NCBI GenBank assembly: GCA_035760665.1
Contig: DASTSN010000013.1
Span: 1 to 64,000, forward strand
DNA length: 64,000 nucleotides
Source of the DNA: DASTSN01 sp035760665
Lineage (GTDB): Bacteria > Bacteroidota > Bacteroidia > Chitinophagales > Chitinophagaceae
Reading direction: 5' to 3'
In this document: positions 8,445 through 17,842 of the stretch, piece after piece
Layout: every line of letters begins with the position of its first letter
Position numbering within the stretch: position 1 is the stretch's first letter
Position numbers and translations under genes: made by a program
The notes under the pieces: generated by a model
Told to the model about the DNA's origin: nothing
The model's input: the letters and a program-made list of their open reading frames with translations, nothing else
The model's database searches: none

Positions 8445-9320
8445 TTACTTTTGTTTTTGCGGTTCTTCAATTTTCTTTTTCGTATCCGCGGCCAGTTTCA
8501 CCTGTTCGTCCCGCTGCAGGTTTTCTATCACATGCACCTGCTGCAGGTTGTAAAAGTTAGCTGCTGCTTTCACTTTCAAAACATAAAAACCTGTACTGCT
8601 GTCAGGCACCGCTTCGGCAATAGTGCCGATAAGGTACCCCGGGGGGAAACTGTACGAATAGATACTGGTCAGCACTGTATCGCCTTTATGCACCTCTATA
8701 CTTTTGGGTAAATTTTTCAATGTCAGGAAGCGGGGATCTTTACCATCCCATTCAATAGTACCAAAATCGCCGGTTCTTTTCAGGGAGGCATTGACTTTAT
8801 TCTGCACGTGCAGCAGGCTCATTACCTGGCTGAAGTGCGGGCTGACATTTACCACGATGCCCACTGCACAACCATCCGAACTGACGACGGCCATATTCTC
8901 CCGTATACCATTATCTGCTCCCCGATTGAGCTGGATATAGTTCCGGTCAGCGTTAACGGAATTATTGATCACCATCGCATCCCGGTACAGGTAGTGGCGG
9001 TAACCTTTCAGCGTATCGTATCTTGTTGTATCTATTACTTCTTTAACTGTGCTGTCTGGAATAATAAAAGAAGTACGCATCAGGTTCAAGAGGGAGTCAT
9101 TCATCCTGTGGACACGTGCATTTTCTTCTTTCAGGTGAAAGTAGCGGTCAACTTTCGCATATTTTGTATTTGTCCAGCCGGTAATTTCATTGGCAAACCC
9201 CAGCCCCATCGCCCTGTGAAAACGGTTATAGGTAAATAGAAACCACAGCGCTGTTACCTGTAATGCCAGGAAGAAAAGTAGTGTAAAGTAGCGGCGGATA
9301 AACAGAAATATATTGCGCAT
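8445..9320 (-). CDS. mreC: Rod shape-determining protein MreC
   Basis: MreC is the periplasmic scaffold of the elongation machinery. The 291-residue protein has one N-terminal membrane helix (about 10-30), a short coiled-coil stretch with alternating hydrophobic residues (about 55-80), and a beta-rich core that includes N-R-G-A-D-N-G-I-R-E-N-M-A-V (about 131-144), the classic G-x-x-x-G-I-x-x-x-M-x-V feature of MreC. The C-terminus is charged (K/E/Q rich). It lies 143 bases downstream of mreB and abuts mreD. Confidence 0.94.
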   Translation of the reverse strand: MRNIFLFIRRYFTLLFFLALQVTALWFLFTYNRFHRAMGLGFANEITGWTNTKYAKVDRYFHLKEENARVHRMNDSLLNLMRTSFIIPDSTVKEVIDTTRYDTLKGYRHYLYRDAMVINNSVNADRNYIQLNRGADNGIRENMAVVSSDGCAVGIVVNVSPHFSQVMSLLHVQNKVNASLKRTGDFGTIEWDGKDPRFLTLKNLPKSIEVHKGDTVLTSIYSYSFPPGYLIGTIAEAVPDSSTGFYVLKVKAAANFYNLQQVHVIENLQRDEQVKLAADTKKKIEEPQKQK

Positions 9321-9354
9321 AAAAACCCTCCAACCCCCGCAGCCGGGAGGTTAA
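9321..9354 (-). promoter_or_regulatory. Possible hairpin in the mreB-mreC spacer
   Basis: On the minus strand an AACCTCC arm and a GGAGGGTT arm could pair imperfectly, followed by T5 directly before the mreC ATG. It could lower mreC expression relative to mreB. The stem is imperfect and the call is weak. Confidence 0.3.
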
Positions 9355-9463
9355 GCAACAATCCTTTTATACTAATTTTAATGACATGAACTTCTTGTCT
9401 TCCTGTTGTAAGCTACTGCATCAGTTGTGCAGCCTGATCCCTGGTAAAGGGGAAAGTGTACTG

Positions 9464-10489
9464 TTAGCGCATCACAAACGGGTACCGGTCATAATTCTTC
9501 AGGGCAATTCCTGTACCACGAACCACGCTCTTCAGCGGATCATCTGCCACGTGAACCGGCAATTTGATCTTTTGGCTCAGGCGCTTATCAAGGCCGCGGA
9601 GCAAAGCACCACCACCAGTAAGATACAATCCCCTGCGATAAATATCAGCGGCCAGCTCAGGAGGTGTTTGTTCAAGCGCCTTCAAAATCGCTTCTTCAAT
9701 TTTAAAAATACTTTTATCCAGCGCTTCGGCAATTTCCTGGTAGCTCACCATAATTTGCTTGGGAATGCCTGTCACTAAATCACGTCCATTAACGGGTATA
9801 TCATCGGGCGGATTATCCAGGTCTTTCATTGCCGCACCAATATTTATCTTGATTTGTTCAGCTGTACGTTCACCAATTAACAGGCTATGGTAGCGGCGAA
9901 GCGCTTCCATAATATCAGCCGTAAATTCATCGCCGGCAATCCGGATAGACTGGTCACAAACAATTCCGGCCAGGGCGATTACCGTAATCCCCGTCGTTCC
10001 TCCGCCAATATCAATAATCATGTTGCCAACCGGCTCTTCCACATCAATGCCAATACCAAGGGCAGCAGCCATAGGCTCGTGGATCAGGTACACTTCCTTG
10101 GCGCCGGCCTGCTCTGCACTGTCCCTCACTGCCCTTTTTTCCACCTCGGTTATCGAGGAGGGTATGCAAATCATCATGCGCCAGCTGGGAGGAAATAATG
10201 GCTTTTTGGGATAAATCATTTTGATCATTTCCCGAATCATCAATTCTGCTGCATTAAAATCTGCTATTACACCATCTTTCAGGGGGCGAACTGTACGAAT
10301 ACTTTCATGCGTTTTCTCGTGCATCATCAGCGCCCTTTTGCCCACGGCCAGCACCTCTTTGGGGTTGTTGCGGTTCAGGGCTACGATGCTAGGTTCGTTA
10401 ACGACCACTTCATCGTTATGTATAATGAGGGTATTGGCTGTACCCAGATCAATAGCTATTTCTTGTGTAAACCAGTTAAAGAGTCCCAT
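9464..10489 (-). CDS. mreB: Rod shape-determining actin homologue MreB
   Basis: MreB forms membrane-bound actin-like filaments that orient lateral wall synthesis. The 341-residue length is normal for the family. Visible actin-fold ATP motifs are D-L-G-T-A-N-T (phosphate 1, residues 14-20), I-D-I-G-G-G-T-T (phosphate 2, about 159) and L-T-G-G-G-A-L-L-R-G (adenosine, about 289). The N-terminus F-N-W-F-T-Q-E-I-A is the amphipathic membrane-binding start common in Bacteroidota MreB. It is the first gene of a five-gene run to rodA. Confidence 0.97.
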   Translation of the reverse strand: MGLFNWFTQEIAIDLGTANTLIIHNDEVVVNEPSIVALNRNNPKEVLAVGKRALMMHEKTHESIRTVRPLKDGVIADFNAAELMIREMIKMIYPKKPLFPPSWRMMICIPSSITEVEKRAVRDSAEQAGAKEVYLIHEPMAAALGIGIDVEEPVGNMIIDIGGGTTGITVIALAGIVCDQSIRIAGDEFTADIMEALRRYHSLLIGERTAEQIKINIGAAMKDLDNPPDDIPVNGRDLVTGIPKQIMVSYQEIAEALDKSIFKIEEAILKALEQTPPELAADIYRRGLYLTGGGALLRGLDKRLSQKIKLPVHVADDPLKSVVRGTGIALKNYDRYPFVMR

Positions 10490-10821
10490 TTGTTCGGATT
10501 GGATTTAGTGCTTGCAAAGTACGAGGAAATAATTTGAAATAACAAAGCCGAAACCCTTGCCGGATAAAGACAGGAAGAAATTTTTCTGCAAACACTCCCG
10601 CACATTTTTACGGGGTCAGATTTTTCTTGCTTTAGCTGCAACGGTCATCTACGGCATCCTGGTTAGAACGACAGGATACCTGATTTATTTTACAAGCGAA
10701 CCCCGATTTCTTATTTCAATTCCGGCCAGCGTTGTGCACGCTGCATCTTAGCACAATAATGACTGTCCGGCGCAATTGCTGTAGATTAGCAACAGAAAAG
10801 AAATTCAGCAGCCAACACAAC
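10490..10821 (+). other. Divergent intergenic region between mreB and the MFS gene
   Basis: No gene is seen in these 332 bases. Short open frames on both strands lack family features and composition of coding sequence. Apart from the candidate mre promoter, no hairpin or repeat stands out. Confidence 0.5.
10515..10521 (-). promoter_or_regulatory. Candidate -7 element for the mre cluster
   Basis: On the minus strand TACTTTG resembles TAnnTTTG but has one base fewer between TA and TTTG. A TTTG lies about 21 bases upstream. It is 26 bases before the mreB ATG. Confidence 0.4.
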
Positions 10822-12000
10822 ATGAAAATACTCACCCGTACAGTCATTGTTCTTTCATTTGTAAGCCTGTTTGCCGATATTGCCAGTGAAATGCTATACC
10901 CGGTAATACCGGTGTACCTGAGAGACATTGGCTTTTCTGTATTCCTGATCGGTGTACTGGAAGGCATTGCTGAGTTTACCGCGGGTATCAGTAAAGGCTA
11001 TTTCGGCAAACGAAGTGATGAAAAAGGTCTTCGCCTGCCGTTTATCAAAAGTGGTTATTTTTTCAGTGCACTGTCCAAACCCCTGATGGCCGTTTTTACT
11101 TTCCCGGTCTGGATATTTTTCGCCAGAACACTGGACAGGCTTGGCAAAGGCTTACGCACAGCCGCCCGCGATGCCCTGTTGTCTAAAGAAGCTACCAAAG
11201 AAACCAAAGCCCGCATTTTTGGATTTCACCGTGGCATGGATACGCTGGGCGCCGTGATCGGTCCGCTGGTCGCTGTTACCTTCCTGTATTTTCAGCCCGG
11301 CCAGTATACAACACTTTTTTATTTTGCTTTTCTCCCCGGGCTGCTAGCGGTATTGTTGATTTTTTTATTAAAAGAAAAAAAAGTGCCGGCATCAACACTC
11401 CGGAAAGGAAGCTTTTTTTCGTTTTTCAGCTACTGGAAAATTGCTTCGCCAGAATATAAACGAGTCGTCTTCGGCTTATTGCTGTTTGCTTTATTCAACA
11501 GCTCGGATGTTTTTCTTTTATTAAAAACCAAAGAAATCACAGGCAGCGACAACAGTACCATCCTCGCTTATGTATTTTACAATATTATTTATGCGCTGGC
11601 TGCTTTTCCTGCCGGCATACTGGCCGATAAATTAGGGATCAAAAAAGTGTTTCTGAGCGGGCTGTTACTGTTTGCCGTTGTATACGCCGGTTTTTCGCTT
11701 CAGGCTGATCATATATTAATTTTTCTTTTATTTTTCCTTTACGGTATTTATGCAGCAGCCACCGAGGGTATTGCAAAAGCCTGGATTACGAATACAGCTC
11801 ACCGTGACAACATTGGCACGGCGGTAGGTTTTTATACATCGGGGCAAAGCATCTGCAGCCTGCTGGCCAGCATGGTGGCCGGTTTTCTCTGGAGCAGCTT
11901 TGGAAGTACGGCCACATTTGTTGTTTCAGCAGCAGCAGCACTAATCGCTTTCCTGTACTTTCTTTTCATCGGCCGCTATAAAGTCTTTGTTAATCAATGA
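10822..12000 (+). CDS. MFS transporter
   Basis: The 392-residue protein has about twelve hydrophobic segments. Motif A of the major facilitator superfamily is recognisable in the second loop (G-K-R-S-D-E-K-G-L-R, around residues 54-63), and D-R-L-G-K-G-L-R-T-A-A-R-D-A marks a loop conserved in a subgroup of uncharacterised Bacteroidota permeases. The start is placed at the ATG at 10822, which begins the first hydrophobic segment; upstream in-frame codons are polar and unrelated. The substrate is unknown. The next gene follows after 85 bases on the same strand. Confidence 0.88.
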   Translation: MKILTRTVIVLSFVSLFADIASEMLYPVIPVYLRDIGFSVFLIGVLEGIAEFTAGISKGYFGKRSDEKGLRLPFIKSGYFFSALSKPLMAVFTFPVWIFFARTLDRLGKGLRTAARDALLSKEATKETKARIFGFHRGMDTLGAVIGPLVAVTFLYFQPGQYTTLFYFAFLPGLLAVLLIFLLKEKKVPASTLRKGSFFSFFSYWKIASPEYKRVVFGLLLFALFNSSDVFLLLKTKEITGSDNSTILAYVFYNIIYALAAFPAGILADKLGIKKVFLSGLLLFAVVYAGFSLQADHILIFLLFFLYGIYAAATEGIAKAWITNTAHRDNIGTAVGFYTSGQSICSLLASMVAGFLWSSFGSTATFVVSAAAALIAFLYFLFIGRYKVFVNQ

Positions 12001-12085
12001 TTTTTTTGAATACAAAAATTTTTGGCACGGAAATAGCAATGCTGCAAAGCAGATTGTGATTTATCCGAAAGCTAAAATTTATTTT

Positions 12086-12556
12086 ATGAGAAAAATTTTT
12101 ATAGCAGTAGCATCACTGCTGATTTTTTCGATTGGTGTTCAGGCGCAAAGCAAAAGTATCAATAGCTCTTCCTATAAAACCGCCCTGGGTGTGAAAGTCT
12201 GGGACGGCGGAGGTATTACACTGAAGCATTTTTTTAACGAGAACAATGCCGGTGAGTTAATCGGCTATTTCTGGAATCATGGTGTCCGTTTTACAGGGTT
12301 GTATGAAATTCACGGACCTATTTCCGGCGCAGAAGGGCTGAAATGGTACATTGGCCCGGGTGCACATATTGGCTTCTATGGCACCAAATACGGTGATGGA
12401 GCTTTTGTGGGAATTGATGGCGTACTGGGGCTTGATTATAAATTTCGCGGCGCTCCCATCAATATGTCGCTCGACTGGCAACCTTCATTTGAGTTTGGAG
12501 ACAACCGGGGCTTTTACAGCGGCTGGGGTGGGCTTGGAATCCGTTACACATTTTAA
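12086..12556 (+). CDS. Small outer-membrane beta-barrel-like secreted protein
   Basis: The 156-residue protein starts with a clear signal peptide (M-R-K-I-F-I-A-V-A-S-L-L-I-F) cleaved near V-Q-A-Q. The rest has alternating aromatic/Gly patterns (for example W-D-G-G-G-I-T-L-K, Y-I-G-P-G-A-H-I-G-F-Y-G) and ends in G-I-R-Y-T-F, with a C-terminal aromatic residue typical of small outer-membrane barrels. The upstream in-frame extension from 11987 overlaps the MFS gene and is not signal-like, so the ATG at 12086 is preferred. Function is unknown. Confidence 0.8.
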   Translation: MRKIFIAVASLLIFSIGVQAQSKSINSSSYKTALGVKVWDGGGITLKHFFNENNAGELIGYFWNHGVRFTGLYEIHGPISGAEGLKWYIGPGAHIGFYGTKYGDGAFVGIDGVLGLDYKFRGAPINMSLDWQPSFEFGDNRGFYSGWGGLGIRYTF

Positions 12557-12578
12557 TATATATCCATTCTTATCGTAC

Positions 12579-12610
12579 AAAAGAGGCAGCTCATTAGTTG
12601 CCTCTTTTTT
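12579..12610 (+). terminator. Intrinsic terminator
   Basis: AAAAGAGGCA (12579-12588) pairs with TGCCTCTTTT (12599-12608), followed by more T. It lies between the outer-membrane protein gene and the alpha/beta hydrolase gene. Confidence 0.85.
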
Positions 12611-12651
12611 GTTAATTTGGAGCTGAACATTCACCCCTCAAAAAAACTGCT

Positions 12652-13542
12652 ATGAATAAGATGATCCTGCTGCTTATCACTTTTTCGATAACAGCTGCCA
12701 GCCTTTACGCCCAGGATGATATTGAAAAAGTGCGGAAAGATTATGAACGCATCCTGTCCGATAAAAATTCGGTTCCATTCGGGCACAATAAGGCTGCCGG
12801 TAAATATTATGACATACGCGGTTTCAAAATGTACTGCGAGGTTTACGGTAAAGGACAACCGCTTTTGATTATTCACGGCAACGGAGGGTCCATTAATAAT
12901 TTCATTTACCAGATACCCTATTTCGCCAAAAAATACAAAGTGATTATTGCCGACAGCCGCGCCCAGGGAAAATCTGCAGACAGCGGGGACAGCCTCACCT
13001 ACGAAATGATGGCCGATGACTACGCAGCCTTGCTGGATGCCATGCACATTGATTCAGCCTATGTTATTGGCTGGAGTGACGGAGGCATTAATGGATTATT
13101 GCTGGCAATTCGTCACCCGGAAAAAGTAAAAAAGCTGGCTGTTACCGGCGCCAATCTTGTACCAGATACCAGCGCAGTACCACAGGAAATCTGGAACATG
13201 GTCACTCCCATGTATACGGTACTTTCCCATAAACAGGATAAAACGCCTGCTGAAAAAAATGAATTCAAACTGTTACGGTTACTGGTTACGCAGCCGCATA
13301 TTCCGCTAACTGATTTAAACGGTATTCAATGCCCGACGCTTGTAATTGGCGGCGATCATGATGTGATTAAAGAAGAGCACACCATGCTGATCTATAAAAA
13401 TATTCCGCACGCCTACCTGTGGATTCTGCCGGATTCTGGCCATAGCACACCGATCGTTTACAAAGACGATTTTAATAAAGTGACAGACCGGTTTTTTTCA
13501 AAACCTTACAGGGTTATTAACGGGGCAGGAAGATTTTTCTAA
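12652..13542 (+). CDS. Secreted alpha/beta hydrolase
   Basis: The 296-residue protein has a signal peptide (residues 1-21, ending L-Y-A-Q) and an alpha/beta-hydrolase fold. The oxyanion segment is I-H-G-N-G-G-S (74-80), the nucleophile elbow is G-W-S-D-G-G (S142), the acid is in G-G-D-H-D (D235 or D237) and the His is in D-S-G-H-S (H264). Its place after a signal peptide puts it in the periplasm or outside. The substrate cannot be predicted. It converges with kynA, leaving 9 bases between stop codons. Confidence 0.88.
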   Translation: MNKMILLLITFSITAASLYAQDDIEKVRKDYERILSDKNSVPFGHNKAAGKYYDIRGFKMYCEVYGKGQPLLIIHGNGGSINNFIYQIPYFAKKYKVIIADSRAQGKSADSGDSLTYEMMADDYAALLDAMHIDSAYVIGWSDGGINGLLLAIRHPEKVKKLAVTGANLVPDTSAVPQEIWNMVTPMYTVLSHKQDKTPAEKNEFKLLRLLVTQPHIPLTDLNGIQCPTLVIGGDHDVIKEEHTMLIYKNIPHAYLWILPDSGHSTPIVYKDDFNKVTDRFFSKPYRVINGAGRFF

Positions 13543-13551
13543 CAGCGACTG

Positions 13552-14592
13552 CTACCTGGAAACAAAACCCAGCTTTGCCTCAAGGGCTGCCGGTAAGGCC
13601 GGTAGTTTTTTTCTTTCAATAAGAAAACTGTTCAGGCGGGCAAAGTCTTTAAATATATAATGTTTATCAGCAGCTTCTTTTAAATATCCTTTGCCGCTGC
13701 TGCCCCCGGTGCCAATACGGGTGCCAATCATACGCTGTACCATATTCATATGCCGGTAGCGCCAGGAGCTCAGTTGTATATCAATCTCCAGCAGGGCATT
13801 TAATAATTGAAATGGAAGGTGCAGGATAGGATAACCCCTGTAAAGCATAATAAACAGCGCCGCACGGCAAGCCCTTGGCGATATTACCTGGCGAGGGGTA
13901 GCTTTTTCATAAATGAATAACTCATCAAATACTGCCAGGTTATTTTTTTCTGCATCAGCAAGACTTTCTGCATAACGGTGGCGGTATGCTGTCCAGAAAG
14001 GATGCTGCGTACCAGCTCCTTCAGTGTGTTCAAAACCACCCCAGTATTCCGGCTGATCGAAAAAGGGCATTCGTTCTAGCCAGCCATTTACCAGCTCAAG
14101 CAAAGAACGTTCCTGCTCGGCCTGTTTAATCAGTGCTACATGTTCAGGTCTCAGTTGTGATATGTAATACTCCTGCCCGTGCCGTTGTTCAAATTTTAAT
14201 CCCAGTTTGGCTTCCAGTGCTTTAAACTGCCAGCTCTGAAACCCTGAAGCGGGCCGGAGCAGATCCCTGAAATCGAGGAAGTCCATTGGGGTCATGGTTT
14301 CCATGATATCTACCTGGTGAACCAATACCTGTAAAATACTGATCATACGTTCCAGGCGGTGAACAACCGTCTGCAACTCGGGCGAGTTATCATTTACCGG
14401 TTTTTGCATAATGGCAGCAACGGAATCAGTCTCATACAAGAGTTGCCGGAACCATAACTCGTATGTCTGATGAATGATAATAAACAGCATTTCATCGTGC
14501 GCCGGTATTCCCTGCCAGCTGCTTTCTGGAAATTGCGCCTGCAATATTTTATCCAGTTGCAGATAATCGTGATAATGCACGTCCTTTCCCAT
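13552..14592 (-). CDS. kynA: Tryptophan 2,3-dioxygenase
   Basis: This heme enzyme opens the indole ring of L-tryptophan to N-formylkynurenine, the first step of the kynurenine pathway. The N-terminal motif H-D-E-M-L-F-I-I-I-H-Q-T-Y-E-L-W-F (about residues 27-43) and the C-terminal motif T-R-I-G-T-G-G-S-S-G-K-G-Y-L (about 290-303) are family hallmarks for substrate and heme binding. At 346 residues it is longer than many bacterial forms (about 280-300). No other kynurenine gene is in the window. It lies 52 bases downstream of purD on the same strand. Confidence 0.94.
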   Translation of the reverse strand: MGKDVHYHDYLQLDKILQAQFPESSWQGIPAHDEMLFIIIHQTYELWFRQLLYETDSVAAIMQKPVNDNSPELQTVVHRLERMISILQVLVHQVDIMETMTPMDFLDFRDLLRPASGFQSWQFKALEAKLGLKFEQRHGQEYYISQLRPEHVALIKQAEQERSLLELVNGWLERMPFFDQPEYWGGFEHTEGAGTQHPFWTAYRHRYAESLADAEKNNLAVFDELFIYEKATPRQVISPRACRAALFIMLYRGYPILHLPFQLLNALLEIDIQLSSWRYRHMNMVQRMIGTRIGTGGSSGKGYLKEAADKHYIFKDFARLNSFLIERKKLPALPAALEAKLGFVSR

Positions 14593-14644
14593 AAATCCTG
14601 AGTTTTAATAAACCGGCTAAGGATTGCCGTTACTGGGCAACCAA

Positions 14645-15931
14645 TTACTTTCGGATAAATTCGTGGCCGATGTCTTTCCTGTAATAGATCCCCGGGTATG
14701 AAATATGCTCAAGCACTTCCAGCGACTGATCCACAGCGTCGCCAATGCAGTTTCCATAAGAAGTTACACAAAGCACCCGGCCACCGTTCGTCAAAATCTT
14801 ATCATCCTGTTGCCGGGTACCTGCCTGGAAGATAAAGACTTCTTTACCATACGGATTATCAAGTCCCGTGATTTCAAACCCTTTTTCATAGGTCATGGGA
14901 TAGCCCTTGCTGACAGCCATGACCGTTACAGCAGCCCGTTGATCCACATTAATTTTTACCTTATCCAGCTCCTGGTTGAAAGTAGCGGCAAATAAGCCGA
15001 CAATATCATTCTCCAGCCTGGGCATTACAACTTCGGTTTCCGGGTCGCCCATCCGGCAGTTGTATTCAATGACATAGGGGTCATCATTTACTTTGATTAA
15101 ACCAAAAAAGATAAACCCCTTGTAATCGATATTTTCTTTAAATAAGCCATGAACCGTTGGCTTAATAATCCGTTCTTCCACTTTATACATAAAGCCGGGT
15201 GTGACAAAAGGCACAGGACTTACTGCACCCATGCCACCGGTATTGAGTCCCTCATCGCCTTCACCGATGCGCTTATAATCTTTCGCTTCGGGAAGTATGC
15301 AATAATTCTTTCCGTCAGTCAATACAAACACACTCACTTCTATGCCATCGAGAAATTCTTCCACCACCACTTTTTTACTGGCTTCACCAAACTTAGACTG
15401 CTGGATCATGAGTTCAAATTCCGCAATGGCTTCCAGATGATTTTGGCAAATCACCACACCTTTTCCTGCAGCGAGTCCGTCTGCTTTCAGCACTACGGGC
15501 AACGTATGCGCTTGTAAATAGGCCACACCTTCCTCATAATTATCCGCGGTGAATTCGCGGTATGCCGCTGTAGGTATAGTATGCCGCTGCATAAAGGCTT
15601 TAGCAAAAGCCTTGCTTCCTTCCAGCTGTGCGCCTTGTTTAGACGGGCCAACAAAATAAATTTTTGACAACTCTTCGCGGGATTTGAAATAATCACAAAG
15701 CCCGTTTACCAACGGCTCTTCCGGGCCCACAATTACCATCTCAATTTTTTCTGAAATACAAAACTGTGCAATTGCCTCAAAATCGGACAGGTTCAACGGC
15801 ACATTGATACCATGTTTTGCCGTACCAGGATTACCGGGAGCAATATAGAGTGGATTGGTCCACACACTTTGATTGATTTTCCAGGCAAGTGCATGTTCCC
15901 TGCCACCAGAGCCTAACAGGAGGATACGCAT
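14645..15931 (-). CDS. purD: Phosphoribosylamine-glycine ligase
   Basis: PurD condenses phosphoribosylamine with glycine using ATP, the second step of purine synthesis. The 428-residue length is standard. The N-terminus M-R-I-L-L-L-G-S-G-G-R-E-H-A-L-A-W-K is the family start, L-K-A-D-G-L-A-A-G-K-G-V is the ATP-grasp glycine-rich loop, and Y-N-C-R-M-G-D-P-E-T-E is the purine ligase signature with metal ligands. It is cytoplasmic. Divergent from a POT transporter across 142 bases. Confidence 0.97.
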   Translation of the reverse strand: MRILLLGSGGREHALAWKINQSVWTNPLYIAPGNPGTAKHGINVPLNLSDFEAIAQFCISEKIEMVIVGPEEPLVNGLCDYFKSREELSKIYFVGPSKQGAQLEGSKAFAKAFMQRHTIPTAAYREFTADNYEEGVAYLQAHTLPVVLKADGLAAGKGVVICQNHLEAIAEFELMIQQSKFGEASKKVVVEEFLDGIEVSVFVLTDGKNYCILPEAKDYKRIGEGDEGLNTGGMGAVSPVPFVTPGFMYKVEERIIKPTVHGLFKENIDYKGFIFFGLIKVNDDPYVIEYNCRMGDPETEVVMPRLENDIVGLFAATFNQELDKVKINVDQRAAVTVMAVSKGYPMTYEKGFEITGLDNPYGKEVFIFQAGTRQQDDKILTNGGRVLCVTSYGNCIGDAVDQSLEVLEHISYPGIYYRKDIGHEFIRK

Positions 15932-16073
15932 GATCAGTACAGTTAAAAATTAAGCATTGCGAATATCGCTACTATTGTGAAAGAAAACTGTAAATAATTT
16001 TGAGTGGTTAAATTTCTGTATTTTGAGTGCTTATACTACAGCAATCACGTATTACTAAACCAAAAACGATAGT

Positions 16074-17741
16074 ATGAATGATCCAGTAAAAGCCGGCAAG
16101 CATCCCCGGGCCTTATACGTTTTATTTTTTACTGAAATGTGGGAACGGTTTGGATTTTACTTAATGGTGGGTATTTTTCTATTGTATTTAAAAGACAGCA
16201 CCGCCAACGGGGGCATTGGCTTTACACCGCAAAAGGCGGCTGATCTTGTAGGCACTTACATAGCGTTGGTTTATTTAACACCTTTCATCGGCGGATTAAT
16301 TGCTGACCGATATTTAGGCTACCGCAAAGCCATCATCCTGGGTGGTATACTTTTGTCTGCAGGCTATTTTTGCCTGGCAATACCAGGTGATAAGGCCCTC
16401 TATTTCTCGCTGCCCTTATTAATGATCGGCAATGGCTTCTTTAAACCCAATATCAGTACGCTGCTTGGAAATATTTACAACCGTGAGGACTTGAAGCCCA
16501 AAAAAGATGTAGCCTATAATATTTTTTACATGGGCGTCAATGTCGGTGCATTCATTTGCAATTTTGTCGCAGCCTATATGCGTAACCATTATGGCTGGGG
16601 CTACGCCTTTGCGGCAGCCGGTGTGGGTATGACGATTTCTGTTATTTGGTTCATCGCAGGATTGAAGCATGTTAAAGAAGGGGACATCAGGAAACCTATG
16701 GAGGAAGGAGATATCCCAATGTCGGGCATTTTTTTACAGGTATTTCTTCCCGCTATCATCACCGGTATCATTGGCTGGTTTGTTAAAGACATGCTGGGCC
16801 ATACGATTTTTGGTTCGCAGTCCAACGACGCATTTATGTTTGCCTGTGTACCGATTATCGTCTTCTTTGCAACATTATACATCAAAGCAAACAAGAGCGA
16901 TAAACGAAGCCTGGGTGCTTTGTTTACGTTTTTTATCGGGGCTTTCGTTTTCTGGGTTATCTATAACCAGAACAGCACCGGCCTTACCATCTGGGCCGAT
17001 CAATACACTTCACGGGAAATGCCCAAATCACTGGAAAAAGCAACGAAACCTTTTGGCATGCTGGAAACGGTTACCACAGAACCGCATGAAGTAACAAAGG
17101 TTGATACGTTACTTCGTACGCAGGCGGATGAACATGGAAATGCCTTAACAACCACCGGTCCGGATTTATATTTTAAAAACCTGCCGAAAGACCAGTGGCC
17201 GCAATCGGGTAAACTGAATTTACTTTCCACGGAAATTTTTCAATCTATCAATCCTTTCTTCATTGTGCTATTCACACCGTTGATCATTGGTATTTTAGGC
17301 TGGCTGGCAAAGCGGAAACGTGAGCCCAATACACCGGTAAAAGCCGGGCTTGGCACCTGGATAGCAGGCGCTTCATCGCTGCTGATGGTTTTTGCGGCCA
17401 TGAGTACCAATATTTATCATGATAAAACGTCTGCCTGGTGGGTAGTGGGCACTTACGCCATATTTACCATTGGCGAATTATTTGTAAGCCCGGTCGGTCT
17501 GTCAATGGTATCCAAACTGGCGCCGGCCAGGGTTACTTCCCTGATGATGGGTTGCTGGTTTATCATTATTTCTATGAGCGGAAAAGTTGCCGGCCTTATG
17601 GCCACGTTCTGGGATAGCTTTGAAAATAAAAGCAACTATTTTTTAATTCTTGTTGTAGCAGCTCTCATTGCCGGCATCATCATTTTTATTTTAAGTAAAC
17701 GTATTGCAAAAGTGATTAAGGATAAAACTGGGTCTATATAA
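16074..17741 (+). CDS. POT-family proton-coupled peptide transporter
   Basis: The 555-residue protein has about 12-14 membrane segments and the proton-dependent oligopeptide transporter signature F-T-E-M-W-E-R-F-G-F-Y near the N-terminus (residues about 19-29), which carries the E-x-x-E-R-F proton-coupling motif. G-N-G-F-F-K-P-N-I-S-T (about 121-131) is the second family motif. It imports di- and tripeptides across the inner membrane. A polar insert at about 320-385 lies between later membrane segments. It is followed by its own terminator and then an OPT-family transporter. Confidence 0.95.
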   Translation: MNDPVKAGKHPRALYVLFFTEMWERFGFYLMVGIFLLYLKDSTANGGIGFTPQKAADLVGTYIALVYLTPFIGGLIADRYLGYRKAIILGGILLSAGYFCLAIPGDKALYFSLPLLMIGNGFFKPNISTLLGNIYNREDLKPKKDVAYNIFYMGVNVGAFICNFVAAYMRNHYGWGYAFAAAGVGMTISVIWFIAGLKHVKEGDIRKPMEEGDIPMSGIFLQVFLPAIITGIIGWFVKDMLGHTIFGSQSNDAFMFACVPIIVFFATLYIKANKSDKRSLGALFTFFIGAFVFWVIYNQNSTGLTIWADQYTSREMPKSLEKATKPFGMLETVTTEPHEVTKVDTLLRTQADEHGNALTTTGPDLYFKNLPKDQWPQSGKLNLLSTEIFQSINPFFIVLFTPLIIGILGWLAKRKREPNTPVKAGLGTWIAGASSLLMVFAAMSTNIYHDKTSAWWVVGTYAIFTIGELFVSPVGLSMVSKLAPARVTSLMMGCWFIIISMSGKVAGLMATFWDSFENKSNYFLILVVAALIAGIIIFILSKRIAKVIKDKTGSI

Positions 17742-17759
17742 ATAGCTATATACTGATTT

Positions 17760-17792
17760 AAAAAGGAGCTGTTCGCACAATGGCTCCTTTTT
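17760..17792 (+). terminator. Intrinsic terminator after the POT gene
   Basis: AAAAAGGAGC (17760-17769) pairs with GCTCCTTTTT (17783-17792). It separates the POT and OPT genes into different transcripts. Confidence 0.85.
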
Positions 17793-17842
17793 AAATTCCA
17801 TCATAACTTTTAGCTATCTTCCCTTCACCAAAATCTACTCTT

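Noticed and set aside
10557..10751. 64-codon frame in the mreB-MFS spacer
   Set aside because: No hydrophobic or domain pattern that fits a real gene, and no promoter or conserved start.
12652..14592. Alpha/beta hydrolase as kynurenine formamidase partner of kynA
   Set aside because: The hydrolase has a signal peptide and is on the opposite strand, so it is unlikely to act on cytoplasmic N-formylkynurenine.
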